From the NCBI RefSeq assembly GCF_006716425.1, contig NZ_VFOZ01000001.1, positions 3,472,001 through 3,536,000 of the forward strand: a DNA stretch of 64,000 nucleotides, read 5' to 3'. Each line of letters starts with the position of its first letter. Position 1 is the stretch's first letter. A program made the translations under genes and the position numbers. Of the stretch, positions 22,507 through 31,100 are shown in pieces. The stretch is from Actinoallomurus bryophytorum (GTDB taxonomy: Bacteria > Actinomycetota > Actinomycetes > Streptosporangiales > Streptosporangiaceae). Under the pieces are notes generated by a model, which saw only the letters and a list, made by a program, of their open reading frames with translations, was not told where the DNA came from and ran no database searches.

Positions 22507-23202
22507 TCAGCCGGTGACCGGGAGGTCGCTGGGGACCGGGGTCGGTGCGGGAGCCTCACCGGGCGGGTTGGTGCTCGGGGCCGGCGTCGGGCTGCCGGGC
22601 ATGTTCGGCGGGGTGGCGTCACCGGCGGCGGCGCAGGTGGCGGAGGAGATGTCGATCGCCTGGCCCTTGCCGCCCACGAGGCCGAGCTTGACCTCGATCG
22701 CGGTGACGGTCAGGCTGCCATCGGCGTTGTGGACCTGCTTGTTCAGGACCACCGAGACCGCCCCGAGGCCCTGGACCGGGATGTTGACGGCACTGTTCGG
22801 CGCCGCGTCGACGGCCAACTTGTGGCCACCGATGGAAGCCTTGACCAGGTGGGACGAACCCTGACCATCGACGCACTTGGCCGTGATCAGGTGGGCCGAC
22901 AGCGCAGCCTTCGCAACCTTCAGGTCGACGACGCTGGCCCGTGAGCGGCCGGCCGTCGCGGAGGTGTGCAGAACCTTCAGCTTCACCAGGGGGTTGGGCG
23001 GCAGCTCGACGAGGCTCTTGTCCTTGGGGCCCGCCACGGAGGAGACGGCGGGGAGTGCCGGCAGGTTGATCAGGCCGGTCGCGGACAGACCGTAGGCCGA
23101 GGAGACACCCCCCGTGGTCGCGGAGGCATTCGCCGCGATGATGACCGGGGCGGTGAGGGCTCCGGCGATCGCTACGTATGTGGTCAGATGCTTCAAGCGC
23201 AC
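22507..23202 (-). CDS. Secreted choice-of-anchor-P-like protein ending in LPVTG
   Basis: This 231-residue protein has a signal peptide (LTTYVAIAGALTAPVIIAAN, ASA cleavage). It has a beta-rich body (SAYGLSATGLINLP; HTSATAGRSRASVVDLKVA; LNKQVHNADGSLTVTAIEVKL), which matches the actinobacterial choice-of-anchor P family. The tail is a Pro/Thr linker ending exactly in DLPVTG. A sortase-like LPxTG motif is present, but no transmembrane helix or positive tail follows it, so normal cell-wall sorting is unlikely as annotated. Confidence 0.7.
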   Translation of the reverse strand: MRLKHLTTYVAIAGALTAPVIIAANASATTGGVSSAYGLSATGLINLPALPAVSSVAGPKDKSLVELPPNPLVKLKVLHTSATAGRSRASVVDLKVAKAALSAHLITAKCVDGQGSSHLVKASIGGHKLAVDAAPNSAVNIPVQGLGAVSVVLNKQVHNADGSLTVTAIEVKLGLVGGKGQAIDISSATCAAAGDATPPNMPGSPTPAPSTNPPGEAPAPTPVPSDLPVTG

Positions 23203-23549
23203 GGTTCTGTCTCCTCGATGATGGTTCCAGTACGGAAAAAACGTCGAGTCGGTCGATGCTGGCTCTGGTCGTGTACGAAGCCGGACGGAGGCCGTCTGCC
23301 GCCCGTCCGCGCCTTAAACGGGCGGGGCCTCCGCCGGCTGCGTACGAGGGCACGGCCAGGTACGGCTTTCGCGGCGGAACGACGCCCGTCTTGCTGCGCC
23401 GCCGCCACCTGGGTGCCCACGTTCGAGAACATCTGCTCCGACTCTCCTGATAAGCCTTGCGTCGGGTGAATACGCATAAGTGGGCACTTTGGTTGCACGG
23501 GTTCTCAAACTTTTTTCAGGCCCCTGGCCAGCGGCTTCCGGCCGGGGCC
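23203..23549. other. Intergenic region, no gene seen
   Basis: It separates the secreted-protein gene from the WYL regulator; both read leftward, so it contains the secreted gene's promoter. It is A/T-richer near 23,460-23,520. No tRNA or convincing coding frame. Confidence 0.4.
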
Positions 23550-24512
23550 TCAGCCCGCCGCGTAGCGGGCCGCGAGGGCGCGCGCGGTCTCGGTGAGGCG
23601 GGCGCGCAACTCCGGGGGCTCTACGATCTCGATGTCCGTGCCCAAGGCGAGGAACGTGCGGTGGGCGTGGTCGAGGGACTCGATGGGGAGCACGGCGCGT
23701 ACCCAGCCGTCGGACTCGGTGACACCGGTGTCGGCGAGGGCCTGACGGGCGGCCCCGGTGAGGCGGGCGGCGGCGTCCGGGGCCAGCCGGACCACCGCCT
23801 CGCCGCCGTACAGCCGGGCGTGGAAGTCCGCCTGGTAGTCGCGCCAGTACGCCGCGAGGTCGAAGCCGTCCGGAGGGGCGAACTCCTCCTCCCGTACGGT
23901 CACGTCGAGGATCTGGTCGACCCGGTAAGTACGCGGTCCCGGGCCCGCGACGACGTACCAGCGGCCCGCCTTGAGGACGAGGCCGTACGGCTCCAGCCGC
24001 CGGTCGACGTCGGTGGGCGCCTTCCACCGGCGGTAGCGCACATCGAGCACCCTGCCGTGCCATACCGCGTCGGCGACCTGCGGCAGGTGGCGTACGTCGT
24101 CGTCCGGCGCGTACCAGCCGGGCGCGTCCAGGTGGAACCGCCCGCGCATCCGGTCGGCCTGAACGCGCAGGTCGGGCGGGAGCGCCGCGCGCAGCTTGAG
24201 CTGGGCCGCCGCCAGCGCGGAGCCGAGGCCGAGCTCGGAGGCGGGCCCGGGGACGCCCGACAGGAACAGCGCCTCGGCCTCGGGCACGCTGAGCCCGGTG
24301 AGCCGGGTGCGGTAGCCGTCGAGCAGTTGGTAGCCGCCGGCGTGGCCGGCCTCGCCGTACAGGGGGACGCCCGCGGCGTGCAGCGACTCGATGTCGCGGT
24401 ACACCGTGCGTACCGATACTTCCAGCTCCTCGGCGAGCCGGGCGGCGGTCATCCGTCCCCGGGTCTGGAGCAGCAGGAGGATCGACAGCAGACGGCTCGA
24501 CTTCACTGACAC
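23550..24512 (-). CDS. HTH-WYL (YafY-type) transcriptional regulator
   Basis: The GTG at 24512 gives 320 residues. The N-terminal winged helix is SRLLSILLLLQTRGRMTAAR with RTVYRDIESLHAAG. A WYL domain follows (VRYRRWKAPTDVDRRLEPYGLVLKAGRWYVVAG), with the conserved W-Y-V variant and the arginine ligands. A C-terminal WCX extension ends near RALAARYA. WYL proteins sense nucleic acid or nucleotide ligands. It faces the frameshifted gene at 24546 with only 33 bp between starts and presumably regulates it. Confidence 0.85.
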   Translation of the reverse strand: MSVKSSRLLSILLLLQTRGRMTAARLAEELEVSVRTVYRDIESLHAAGVPLYGEAGHAGGYQLLDGYRTRLTGLSVPEAEALFLSGVPGPASELGLGSALAAAQLKLRAALPPDLRVQADRMRGRFHLDAPGWYAPDDDVRHLPQVADAVWHGRVLDVRYRRWKAPTDVDRRLEPYGLVLKAGRWYVVAGPGPRTYRVDQILDVTVREEEFAPPDGFDLAAYWRDYQADFHARLYGGEAVVRLAPDAAARLTGAARQALADTGVTESDGWVRAVLPIESLDHAHRTFLALGTDIEIVEPPELRARLTETARALAARYAAG

Positions 24513-24545
24513 AAGATGACAGTGGAGCGGGCCTACGGTCCAGCC

Positions 24546-25026
24546 ATGCCTTTTGAGGAGAAACTGCTGCGGGTGCCACCACCGATCGAGGTGGCCGGCT
24601 ACCGGATCAAGCGCTACCACGTGACCGCCGACCCGGCCGGAAATCGAGCCCGAGGTGGAGAAGGCCGCGTACGCGATCCTGCCGGACCTACTGCCCGAAC
24701 CGGACGGTACGCCACCGGCCGCCTTCATCGTGCTCCACCGCGGGAACGACGACGGCGCCTACCTCAACGCGTACACATGGGCGTGGGACAACGCCCTGCA
24801 CTTCCGCGCCGCCGCGGCCGGTCAGCACGTCCTGGGCTGCCCGGACGACGACCCGACGAACTTCGTCCCCCTGCGACCGACCCTGATCGGCTGCGTCTTC
24901 GAACTCCCCCCACTCGTCCACGAACGTAACGCCTGGGTACGCCACGTCCTCACCCCCGAGCACCCCGACCTCGACGCCTACGTCACCGACTCCTTCCGCG
25001 AAGGCACCACGGGAGCCGATCGTTAG
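24546..25026 (+). pseudogene. Frameshifted conserved protein divergent from WYL regulator
   Basis: The reading begins MPFEEKLLRVPPPIEVAGY and goes to HVTADPAG in one frame. It continues EIEPEVEKAAYAILPDLLPE to the end (LDAYVTDSFREGTTGADR) one base later. An extra G near 24,641 (GCCGGAAATC instead of GCCGAAATC) explains the break. Joined, the product has about 160 residues, with no recognised domain; a rich WAWDNALHFRAAAAGQHVLG segment suggests an enzyme-like fold. It is either a recent pseudogene or a sequencing error. Confidence 0.6.
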
Positions 25027-25916
25027 GGCTCACGCACGAAGGTCAGGTTCCGCGCGAAACGGCGGAATCCCATGGCTTGGTAGGTCGCGCGAGCCGAGGG
25101 GTAGGCGTCGTCCCCACGGGCACAGACGCGGGCGTATTCGGCTCCGAGCCCGCGTACGGCGTGGAGCGCGGCGAGCGTCGCGGCGGTGGCGAGGCCGAGG
25201 CGGCGATGATCCGGAGCGGTACCCACCGGTTCGAGGACACCGACGCGGTTGTGATCATCAAGCCACACCAGGCAGAACGACACGGCCGCGCCGCCGGGTG
25301 CCTCGATGAGCCAGTCCAGCTCCGCACGGTAGGGCCAGGCGCGCATGACCTGGAGGTAGCTGTCGGCGGTGACCATGGAAGGCGGCAGGTTCGGCAGCGA
25401 GAACGCGGCACGGTGAACGCGAGCGCGAGCATCGGCGTCGTCCTCGCCGCGTATCGGACGCAATGTGTATCCGGCTGGGACGACCGGCTCTGGCAGCCCT
25501 TCCAGGCCGCGTCGCAGATGAAGGAAGAACGGCCCAGCGGTCTGTTCCTCATAACCATGGCGGCGCAGCGCCTCGATGAGCTCCGTCTCGGCGTCCAGCA
25601 GCGTCACGGTGCGGACTCCGCCGTGGGCCACGTCGTCGAACCATCGCAGGATCTCCCCGGCGAGGCCGATGTGGGCGGGATCGAGTTGCAGGTCGAGGTG
25701 GCCGGGTGGCCGCGCCCAGGCCCACGCGACGATCTGTTCTTCCTCCATCCACAGCGACGTCTCCCCGTCGGTCTCCCGCCCCACGTGCTGGAACCGGAGC
25801 CAGACGAGTTCGCCGGCGTGCCATCGGCTTGCCGGCGACCACCGTCTCTGGGCGAGCGACTGCATCAGCCGCAGGTCGGCCGGGCCGGTGTAGGGACGCC
25901 GGCGATAGCGGCTCAA
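25023..25916 (-). CDS. Tandem GNAT acetyltransferase
   Basis: The TTG at 25916 overlaps the XRE stop as TTGA and gives 297 residues; a Met at 25863 is an alternative. The N-terminal half is a degenerate GNAT repeat (EEQIVAWAWARPPGHLDLQL, ALRRHGYEEQ). The C-terminal half (from about 145) is complete, with the acetyl-CoA loop VGTAPDHRRLGLATAATLAAL and AMGFRRFARNLTFVREP. The substrate is unknown. It is coupled to the DUF5753-type regulator upstream. Confidence 0.75.
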   Translation of the reverse strand: MSRYRRRPYTGPADLRLMQSLAQRRWSPASRWHAGELVWLRFQHVGRETDGETSLWMEEEQIVAWAWARPPGHLDLQLDPAHIGLAGEILRWFDDVAHGGVRTVTLLDAETELIEALRRHGYEEQTAGPFFLHLRRGLEGLPEPVVPAGYTLRPIRGEDDADARARVHRAAFSLPNLPPSMVTADSYLQVMRAWPYRAELDWLIEAPGGAAVSFCLVWLDDHNRVGVLEPVGTAPDHRRLGLATAATLAALHAVRGLGAEYARVCARGDDAYPSARATYQAMGFRRFARNLTFVREP

Positions 25917-26806
25917 AGCTGCTTGAGGATGTGGTGCAGGGTTTCCTTGGTGACGGTCGGAGGGTCGGCCTGCGTCGCGAGGCGGTTCATGATGTCGCGG
26001 TAGTAGTCGATGTCGTCGCGCCGGTCCGGGTAGAGCGCGCTGGTGAGCTGCTCGAGGTAGACCACGTCGGGGAGTTCGGGTTCGGGCAGGCGCAGGAGGG
26101 TGACCGGTCCCCCGGCGGCCGCGTGGCCCGCGGCGTGGAACGGCATCAGCTGGATCGTCACGTTCGGCAGGTCGCATAGTTCGATCAGGTGCTGCAACTG
26201 GGCGAACATGACGGCCGCCCCGCCGATCGGGCGTCGTAGTGCCGCCTCGTCGATCACGACCCAGAGGTACGGCGGTTGCGCGCGCTGCAGGATCTCCTGG
26301 CGGCGCATCCGGAGTTCGACGCGGCGTTCGACCTGCGCCGCCGGGGAGTGGGCGAGGGCGATGACGGCGCGTGCGTACTCAGCGGTCTGGAGGAGGCCGG
26401 GGATGAACTGGACCTCGTACGTGCGGATGATGCCGGCGGCCTGTTCGAGACCGAGGTACGGCTCGAACCAGCCGGGCACGAGATCACCGTACGCGTGCCA
26501 CCAGCCAGGGGAGTTCGCCTGCTTGGCCAGGCCGAGGAGGGTATCGATCTCGGCCTGGTCGGTGACGCCGTAGAGCTTGTAGAGGTCGACCACATCGCGC
26601 AGCTTGAAGCCGGTCCGTCCCAGCTCCAGGCGGCTGATCTTCGACTGGGACGCGCGGATCACCTCTCCCGCCTGTTCGCGGGAGATTCCGTGGGACTCGC
26701 GCAGCCGGCGGAGCAGGGCGCCGAGCACCATGCGGGTGGCCGTCGGGCCTGCCGGTCTCTCGTACAGGATCGCGCCCTCTGGTGGTACGTCCCCCGCGTC
26801 ATCCAT
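25913..26806 (-). CDS. XRE/DUF5753-type regulator
   Basis: The ATG at 26806 gives 297 residues. An XRE HTH lies at about 28-85 (LGALLRRLRESHGISREQAG, SQSKISRLELGRTGFKLRDV). It is followed by the DUF5753 domain: EQAAGIIRTYEVQFIPGLLQ, TAEYARAVI, LWVVIDEAALRRPIGG and VTIQLMPFHAAGHAA. Such proteins are abundant in actinomycetes, often next to small DUF397 genes; none is visible here. A PF04672 methyltransferase lies just upstream, also a common partner. Confidence 0.9.
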   Translation of the reverse strand: MDDAGDVPPEGAILYERPAGPTATRMVLGALLRRLRESHGISREQAGEVIRASQSKISRLELGRTGFKLRDVVDLYKLYGVTDQAEIDTLLGLAKQANSPGWWHAYGDLVPGWFEPYLGLEQAAGIIRTYEVQFIPGLLQTAEYARAVIALAHSPAAQVERRVELRMRRQEILQRAQPPYLWVVIDEAALRRPIGGAAVMFAQLQHLIELCDLPNVTIQLMPFHAAGHAAAGGPVTLLRLPEPELPDVVYLEQLTSALYPDRRDDIDYYRDIMNRLATQADPPTVTKETLHHILKQL

Positions 26807-26892
26807 TTTGACTCCCGGCGTATGACCGCCCGTGTTCACTCGGGTGCTGCCTCTCGACTGGTTCTGCGCGGGAAGATGCCCGAGCGGGGGGA

Positions 26893-27711
26893 TTACGGTT
26901 TCCGGCCTACGGCGCAGAACAGGTCCATCTCGGCGGGCTCGCCGAAGGGTGTGGCCTCCGGCCGCCACCGCGTACACGAGACCACGCCGGGCTCGACGAG
27001 TTCGAGACGGTGGAAGAACGCGGCGAGCTGCCCTGGCGTGCGGTGGGTTCCCGGCGGCGTGCCGAACTCGTTCCAGTATCGGATGGCCTCGAGCATTCGC
27101 TCGCCGGTGACCTCGATCGTGGGATGCGCGATCGCCAGGTAGCTGCCCGAGGGCAGGGCGTCCATGTACTGGTCGATGACGGCCTGTGCCTCGTCGTCGT
27201 CCACGATGTGCCACAGGACCCCGAGCATCGTGACGGCGATCGGCTTGGTGAGGTCGAGCGTCCGTGCCGCGGCTTTGACGATCTCGCGGGGGTCGTGCAT
27301 GTCGATGTCGATGTAGTCGGTGGCGCCCTCGGGGGTGCTGGTCAGCAGGGCACGGGCGTGCGCTAACACGAGCGGGTCGTTGTCGACGTAGACGATCCGG
27401 GACTCGGGCGCCACACGCTGCGCGACCTCGTGGGTGTTGTCGACCGTGGGCAGTCCGGTGCCGATGTCGAGGAACTGCCGGACCTCGGCCTCCCCCGCCA
27501 GGTAACGAACGGCGCGGCCCAGGAACACCCGGTCCATGCGGGCGTGCTCGACGATGTCGGGGAACATCGCGGCGATCCGGTCACCGACCTCGCGGTCGAC
27601 CGGGTAGTTGTCCTTGCCGCCAAGCCAGTAGTCCCAGACCCTCGCCGACTGCGAGACCGTGGTGTCGATCTCGGCGGACGACTGCAGACTGGGCGAAGGG
27701 TCGTCGGTCAC
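26893..27711 (-). CDS. SAM-dependent methyltransferase, PF04672-type
   Basis: This 272-residue protein has family hallmarks: SARVWDYWLGGKDNYPVDRE at the N-terminus, motif I FLDIGTGLPTVDNTHEVAQ, then RIVYVDNDPLVLAHARALL and MLGVLWHIVDDDEA. This actinobacterial family (formerly DUF574) accompanies XRE/DUF5753 regulators. The methyl acceptor is unknown. It is separated by 86 bp from the XRE gene and reads in the same direction. Confidence 0.9.
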   Translation of the reverse strand: MTDDPSPSLQSSAEIDTTVSQSARVWDYWLGGKDNYPVDREVGDRIAAMFPDIVEHARMDRVFLGRAVRYLAGEAEVRQFLDIGTGLPTVDNTHEVAQRVAPESRIVYVDNDPLVLAHARALLTSTPEGATDYIDIDMHDPREIVKAAARTLDLTKPIAVTMLGVLWHIVDDDEAQAVIDQYMDALPSGSYLAIAHPTIEVTGERMLEAIRYWNEFGTPPGTHRTPGQLAAFFHRLELVEPGVVSCTRWRPEATPFGEPAEMDLFCAVGRKP

Positions 27712-27812
27712 GAGGGAACATCTCCCGGAGTGAGTCTCTCCATCGTTTAACGTTCAACCTATATGCAGCCGTGCGTTGTCGGTGGCCGCATCGCGCGACT
27801 GTCCTCAAGTGG

Positions 27813-28820
27813 CTAGTTTCCGTGTCCGTGCGGTCCGAGCAGCCACGTCGCCAGCAGGAGCGAAAGCATCGACAGGGCGCTCGACGCGACGATCGCATTG
27901 CGTACGAGCGCGGTCCGCAGACCGTACTCCCGGGCGAAGATGAAGACGTTCTGCGCGGTGGGCAACGCCGAACACACCACGACGGCCAGCAGGTCGTTCC
28001 GCGACAGGTGCACGGCGTACCGGCCGAGTACGAACGCCACGCACGGCTGGATCACGATCTTGAGCAGCACCGCCACGCCGACCTCGCCGCGTGAGCGCGG
28101 CCCGGCCTCGGCCGTACGGCCGTGCAGTGACATGCCCAGCGTGACCAGCGCCGCCGGGACCGCCGCCGCGCCGAGCAGCCGGCACGGATCGAGCACCTGC
28201 TGGGGCAGCCGCCATCCGAGCCCGTCCACGGCCACACCGAGCACGCACGCGACGATGATCGGGTTGCGCGCCGGGAGCAGCAGGAGATCGCGGACTCGGA
28301 TCCGGCGGCCCTCTCCGTTGTGAACGTCGATCACGGTCAGCACCACCGGGGTCACGATCAGGACCTGGAACAGCATCACCGAGACGATGAACGACGTGTC
28401 TCCCAGAAGCTGAACGGCCACCGGAATGCCGAGGTTGGCCGAGTTGACGTAGCCGGCCGCCATTCCGCTGATCGCCTGGTCGCCGAGGTCGCGGCCGAAC
28501 ACCCAGCGGCTCGCGGCGAAGCCGATGAGGCAGGTCGACACCGTGCCCGCGGCGAACGTGCCGATCGCCCATCCGGAGAACCGATCCGGCTTCGCGCCGC
28601 TCAGTGTCGCGAACAGCGACGCCGGCATGGCGATGTGGAACACGAACCGGCCGAGTACGAGCTCCCCCTGGTCGCCCAGGATGCGCGTACGTCCGGTGAG
28701 GTAGCCGACGGCCGCCAACAGCCAGATGGGCAGGAAGCTCGCGATCACGCGACAGACACGATCAAGCAACTCACCTGCGGCCTTCTTCGTCCCGGGCACA
28801 GTACCGGGAGGTATGGCCAT
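27813..28820 (-). CDS. AEC-family (auxin efflux carrier-like) transporter
   Basis: From the ATG at 28820, a 335-residue membrane protein with about ten hydrophobic helices in two five-helix halves. It starts with ASFLPIWLLAAVGYLTGR and has the conserved Asn-containing segment GYVNSANLGIPVAV plus the second-half counterpart LPTAQNVFIFAREYG. AEC transporters export small organic acids or amino-acid-like compounds. No regulator overlaps it, and it ends 102 bp before the methyltransferase start. Confidence 0.85.
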   Translation of the reverse strand: MAIPPGTVPGTKKAAGELLDRVCRVIASFLPIWLLAAVGYLTGRTRILGDQGELVLGRFVFHIAMPASLFATLSGAKPDRFSGWAIGTFAAGTVSTCLIGFAASRWVFGRDLGDQAISGMAAGYVNSANLGIPVAVQLLGDTSFIVSVMLFQVLIVTPVVLTVIDVHNGEGRRIRVRDLLLLPARNPIIVACVLGVAVDGLGWRLPQQVLDPCRLLGAAAVPAALVTLGMSLHGRTAEAGPRSRGEVGVAVLLKIVIQPCVAFVLGRYAVHLSRNDLLAVVVCSALPTAQNVFIFAREYGLRTALVRNAIVASSALSMLSLLLATWLLGPHGHGN

Positions 28821-28913
28821 CAAACCGTCCGGCTCCCGCGTACGTGGGGGCTGGGACCTGGGAGGCCGGGGACCTGGAGGAGTAGGGGATTAGGTGATGG
28901 CGGGGCATCGACC

Positions 28914-28958
28914 GGAGTGATGACTCACTCCACCCTTGACGGAGTGAGTCATCACTCC
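28914..28958. promoter_or_regulatory. Double TetR operator with promoter
   Basis: The perfect 18-bp arms GGAGTGATGACTCACTCC (28914-28931) and GGAGTGAGTCATCACTCC (28941-28958) enclose a 9-nt spacer. Each arm is itself a GGAGTGA-N4-TCACTCC palindrome, so there are two equivalent sites. A -35-like TTGAC lies in the spacer and TACTCT at 28960-28965 is a possible -10. Together they put the transcript start at or just before the ATG at 28974. Confidence 0.75.
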
Positions 28959-28973
28959 GTACTCTCTCGGGGC

Positions 28974-29612
28974 ATGACAGAACCCACCACCCGGCGGCGA
29001 GCGCCGGGGATGTCCACCGAACAGCGGCGGGCCATGATCGTGGCTGCGGCGTTGCCGCTGGTCGCCGAGTACGGTGCCGCCGTGACCACCAGCCAGATCG
29101 CCCGTTCGGCGGGTATCGGCGAGGCCACGATCTTCCGTGCGTTCGCCGACAAGGAAGAGCTGCTGGGCGCCTGCATGGCCGAGGCGGTCCGGCCCGACCA
29201 CGCCGTACGGGAGATCGCCGCGATCCCGCTCGACCAGCCGCTGGACGCGCGCCTGGTCGAGGCCGCCGACGCGCTGGGTGCGTACCTGGCCCGCATGGGC
29301 GCGATGGCCGGCGCGCTCCACGCGTCCGGGCACCGGCGCCGGCCGCGGCCGGGTGACGAGCCGCGGCGGGGTGACGAGACGGACCGGCCGCGGGCCGACA
29401 GCCGTGAGGAGTCGATGGCGGCGATCCGCGCGGCCGTCGCGGAGCTGTTCGAACCCGGCGAGGACTACCTGCGACTGGACGCCGAGGACGCGGCCGCGAT
29501 CTTTCTGGGCCTGCTGTTCACCCGCCCGCGCTTCGACGGGGCGGGAGGGCTCAGCTCCGAGCTTCTCGTCCAGGTCTTCCTGCACGGCGCCCTGACAACG
29601 GAGGAAAAGTGA
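28974..29612 (+). CDS. TetR-family regulator
   Basis: This 212-residue protein has the TetR HTH at about 20-62 (AMIVAAALPLVAEYGAAVTT, SQIARSAGIGEATIFRAFAD). The C-terminal domain contains an Arg/Asp-rich insertion (GHRRRPRPGDEPRRGDETDR). The double palindrome just upstream implies autoregulation. Its stop overlaps the GTG of the following VOC gene, so the two form an operon. Confidence 0.9.
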   Translation: MTEPTTRRRAPGMSTEQRRAMIVAAALPLVAEYGAAVTTSQIARSAGIGEATIFRAFADKEELLGACMAEAVRPDHAVREIAAIPLDQPLDARLVEAADALGAYLARMGAMAGALHASGHRRRPRPGDEPRRGDETDRPRADSREESMAAIRAAVAELFEPGEDYLRLDAEDAAAIFLGLLFTRPRFDGAGGLSSELLVQVFLHGALTTEEK

Positions 29613-29983
29613 CCATCACCCTCAACCACACGATCGTCACGGCGGTGGACCATCAAGAGGCCGCGCGTTTCTTCGCGGCCGTCATGGGCCTGGAGTGCCT
29701 GCCGCCCGCCGGCTCACACGGCCACTTCGCGCCGGTCAAGGTCAACGACGAGCTGACGCTGGACTTCATGGCGGTCGACGACCCGTCAGGGCATCACCTC
29801 GCGTTCGACGTCGACCCGGGCACCTTCGACCGGATCCTCGCCCGCGTCCGCGACCTGGACGTGCCGTTCGGCAACGGCCCCGCCACGCCCGCCAACGGCC
29901 GCATCGACCATCCGCTGTGCCCCCGCGGCCTGTTCTTCGTCGACGCGGCCCGCAACCTCTACGAGGTCATGTCACCCGCCTGA
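29609..29983 (+). CDS. VOC-family (glyoxalase-like) protein
   Basis: This 124-residue protein starts at a GTG overlapping the TetR stop, with GGAGGAAAA upstream. Two beta-alpha-beta-beta-beta units are visible: LNHTIVTAVDHQEAARFFAAV with LTLDFMAVDD, then HHLAFDVDPGTFDRILARV with RGLFFVDAARNLYEVM. Metal ligand positions (His7, a central residue and Glu119) are present. It is likely a small ring-cleaving, isomerase or resistance-type protein controlled by the TetR gene. Confidence 0.85.
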   Translation: MTITLNHTIVTAVDHQEAARFFAAVMGLECLPPAGSHGHFAPVKVNDELTLDFMAVDDPSGHHLAFDVDPGTFDRILARVRDLDVPFGNGPATPANGRIDHPLCPRGLFFVDAARNLYEVMSPA

Positions 29984-29987
29984 GGGC

Positions 29988-30848
29988 TCAGACGAAGAGC
30001 GGCTCGGCGGCGGAGCGTTCCGCCAATGCGTTCATCGTCGCGTCGTCCGGGCCCGTGGTGTAGCGGGACGCGGCGTCGAGCACGCGGGGCAGCAGGCCGA
30101 CGTCGCCGACGCTGTTGACGAAGACCCCGGGGCGGCTCAGCGCCCACCAGACCGCCAGGTCGATGTCGTCCTTCTGCTGGAGCGGCTCGTACCAGGTCGA
30201 CCGGCTGTGCGGCCGGTCGCGCCAGTGGCGCAGCGCGATCGACTTGATGGTCTGCACCGCGACCCGCCGCTCCTGGCAGGTCGCGTAGAGCGCCTCGAAG
30301 TTGTCGGCGTAGTAGGGGTTCCGCATCGTCACGTAGTTGTAGGGCAGCAGCACCGAGTCGAAGTCGAACCGCTCGAGGCTGCGCCGATGAGTGGCGGCGA
30401 TCTGCGTGCCGTGGCCGGTCACCCCGATGTGGCGGACGAGGCCCTGCGACCGCGCCTCGATCGCCGCCTCAATGGCGCCGCCGGGGCTGAGGGCGATGTC
30501 CCACTCGATGGGGTCGGCCAGGTTGTGCAGCTGCAGCAGGTCGACGTGGTCGACCCCCATGCGCTCCAGTGAACGATGAAGCTCCTCGCGGGCGGCGGTC
30601 GCCCGGCGCTCCCCGGTCTTCGTGGCCAGGAAGAACCGCTCCGGCTCGCGTGCCAGCAGCGGTTTGAGCCGCACCTCGGCCTCGCCGTACCCGGCGGCGA
30701 CGTCGATGTGGTTGACGCCGTACTCGAGCAGAACGTCGAAGGTCTCGTCGGCGACCCGCTGGGGGACCTCGGCGAGAGCCGCCGCACCGAAGATCACCCG
30801 TGTGCTCGCGTGGCCGCTACGCCCGAATTCGGCCGTCTCGATCGTCAT
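29988..30848 (-). CDS. Aldo/keto reductase
   Basis: This 286-residue protein has a TIM-barrel AKR layout. Catalytic Asp and Tyr occur in [12 protein letters not shown], Lys in [11 protein letters not shown] and His in [11 protein letters not shown]. The NADPH-binding C-terminal region is less conserved, and the barrel is shorter than the usual 310-330 residues. The segment [20 protein letters not shown] is typical of the YghZ/Tas-like group. It probably reduces an aldehyde or ketone. Confidence 0.85.
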   Translation of the reverse strand: MTIETAEFGRSGHASTRVIFGAAALAEVPQRVADETFDVLLEYGVNHIDVAAGYGEAEVRLKPLLAREPERFFLATKTGERRATAAREELHRSLERMGVDHVDLLQLHNLADPIEWDIALSPGGAIEAAIEARSQGLVRHIGVTGHGTQIAATHRRSLERFDFDSVLLPYNYVTMRNPYYADNFEALYATCQERRVAVQTIKSIALRHWRDRPHSRSTWYEPLQQKDDIDLAVWWALSRPGVFVNSVGDVGLLPRVLDAASRYTTGPDDATMNALAERSAAEPLFV

Positions 30849-31100
30849 GCACCCTCCCGCGCGGATGTGGGCGTCTCCGGTCGTCGTGGTCGCCGGAACC
30901 GGCCCGCCTCGGCACCAACTTACGCCTCGCGTACGGACTCATATCGGTCCGCCGTTTCGATTGACCATGGCTACGCGATCTCTCTAGCCTTTGCCCGAGT
31001 GGCCGCGCCAGACGATCTCTGACGGGCTCTCCTTCCTTGTCCCCCCTTTTGCTTCCACCGGTCCGTGGGTTCCCGGAGCCACGCTGACCTGGAGGTGTTG

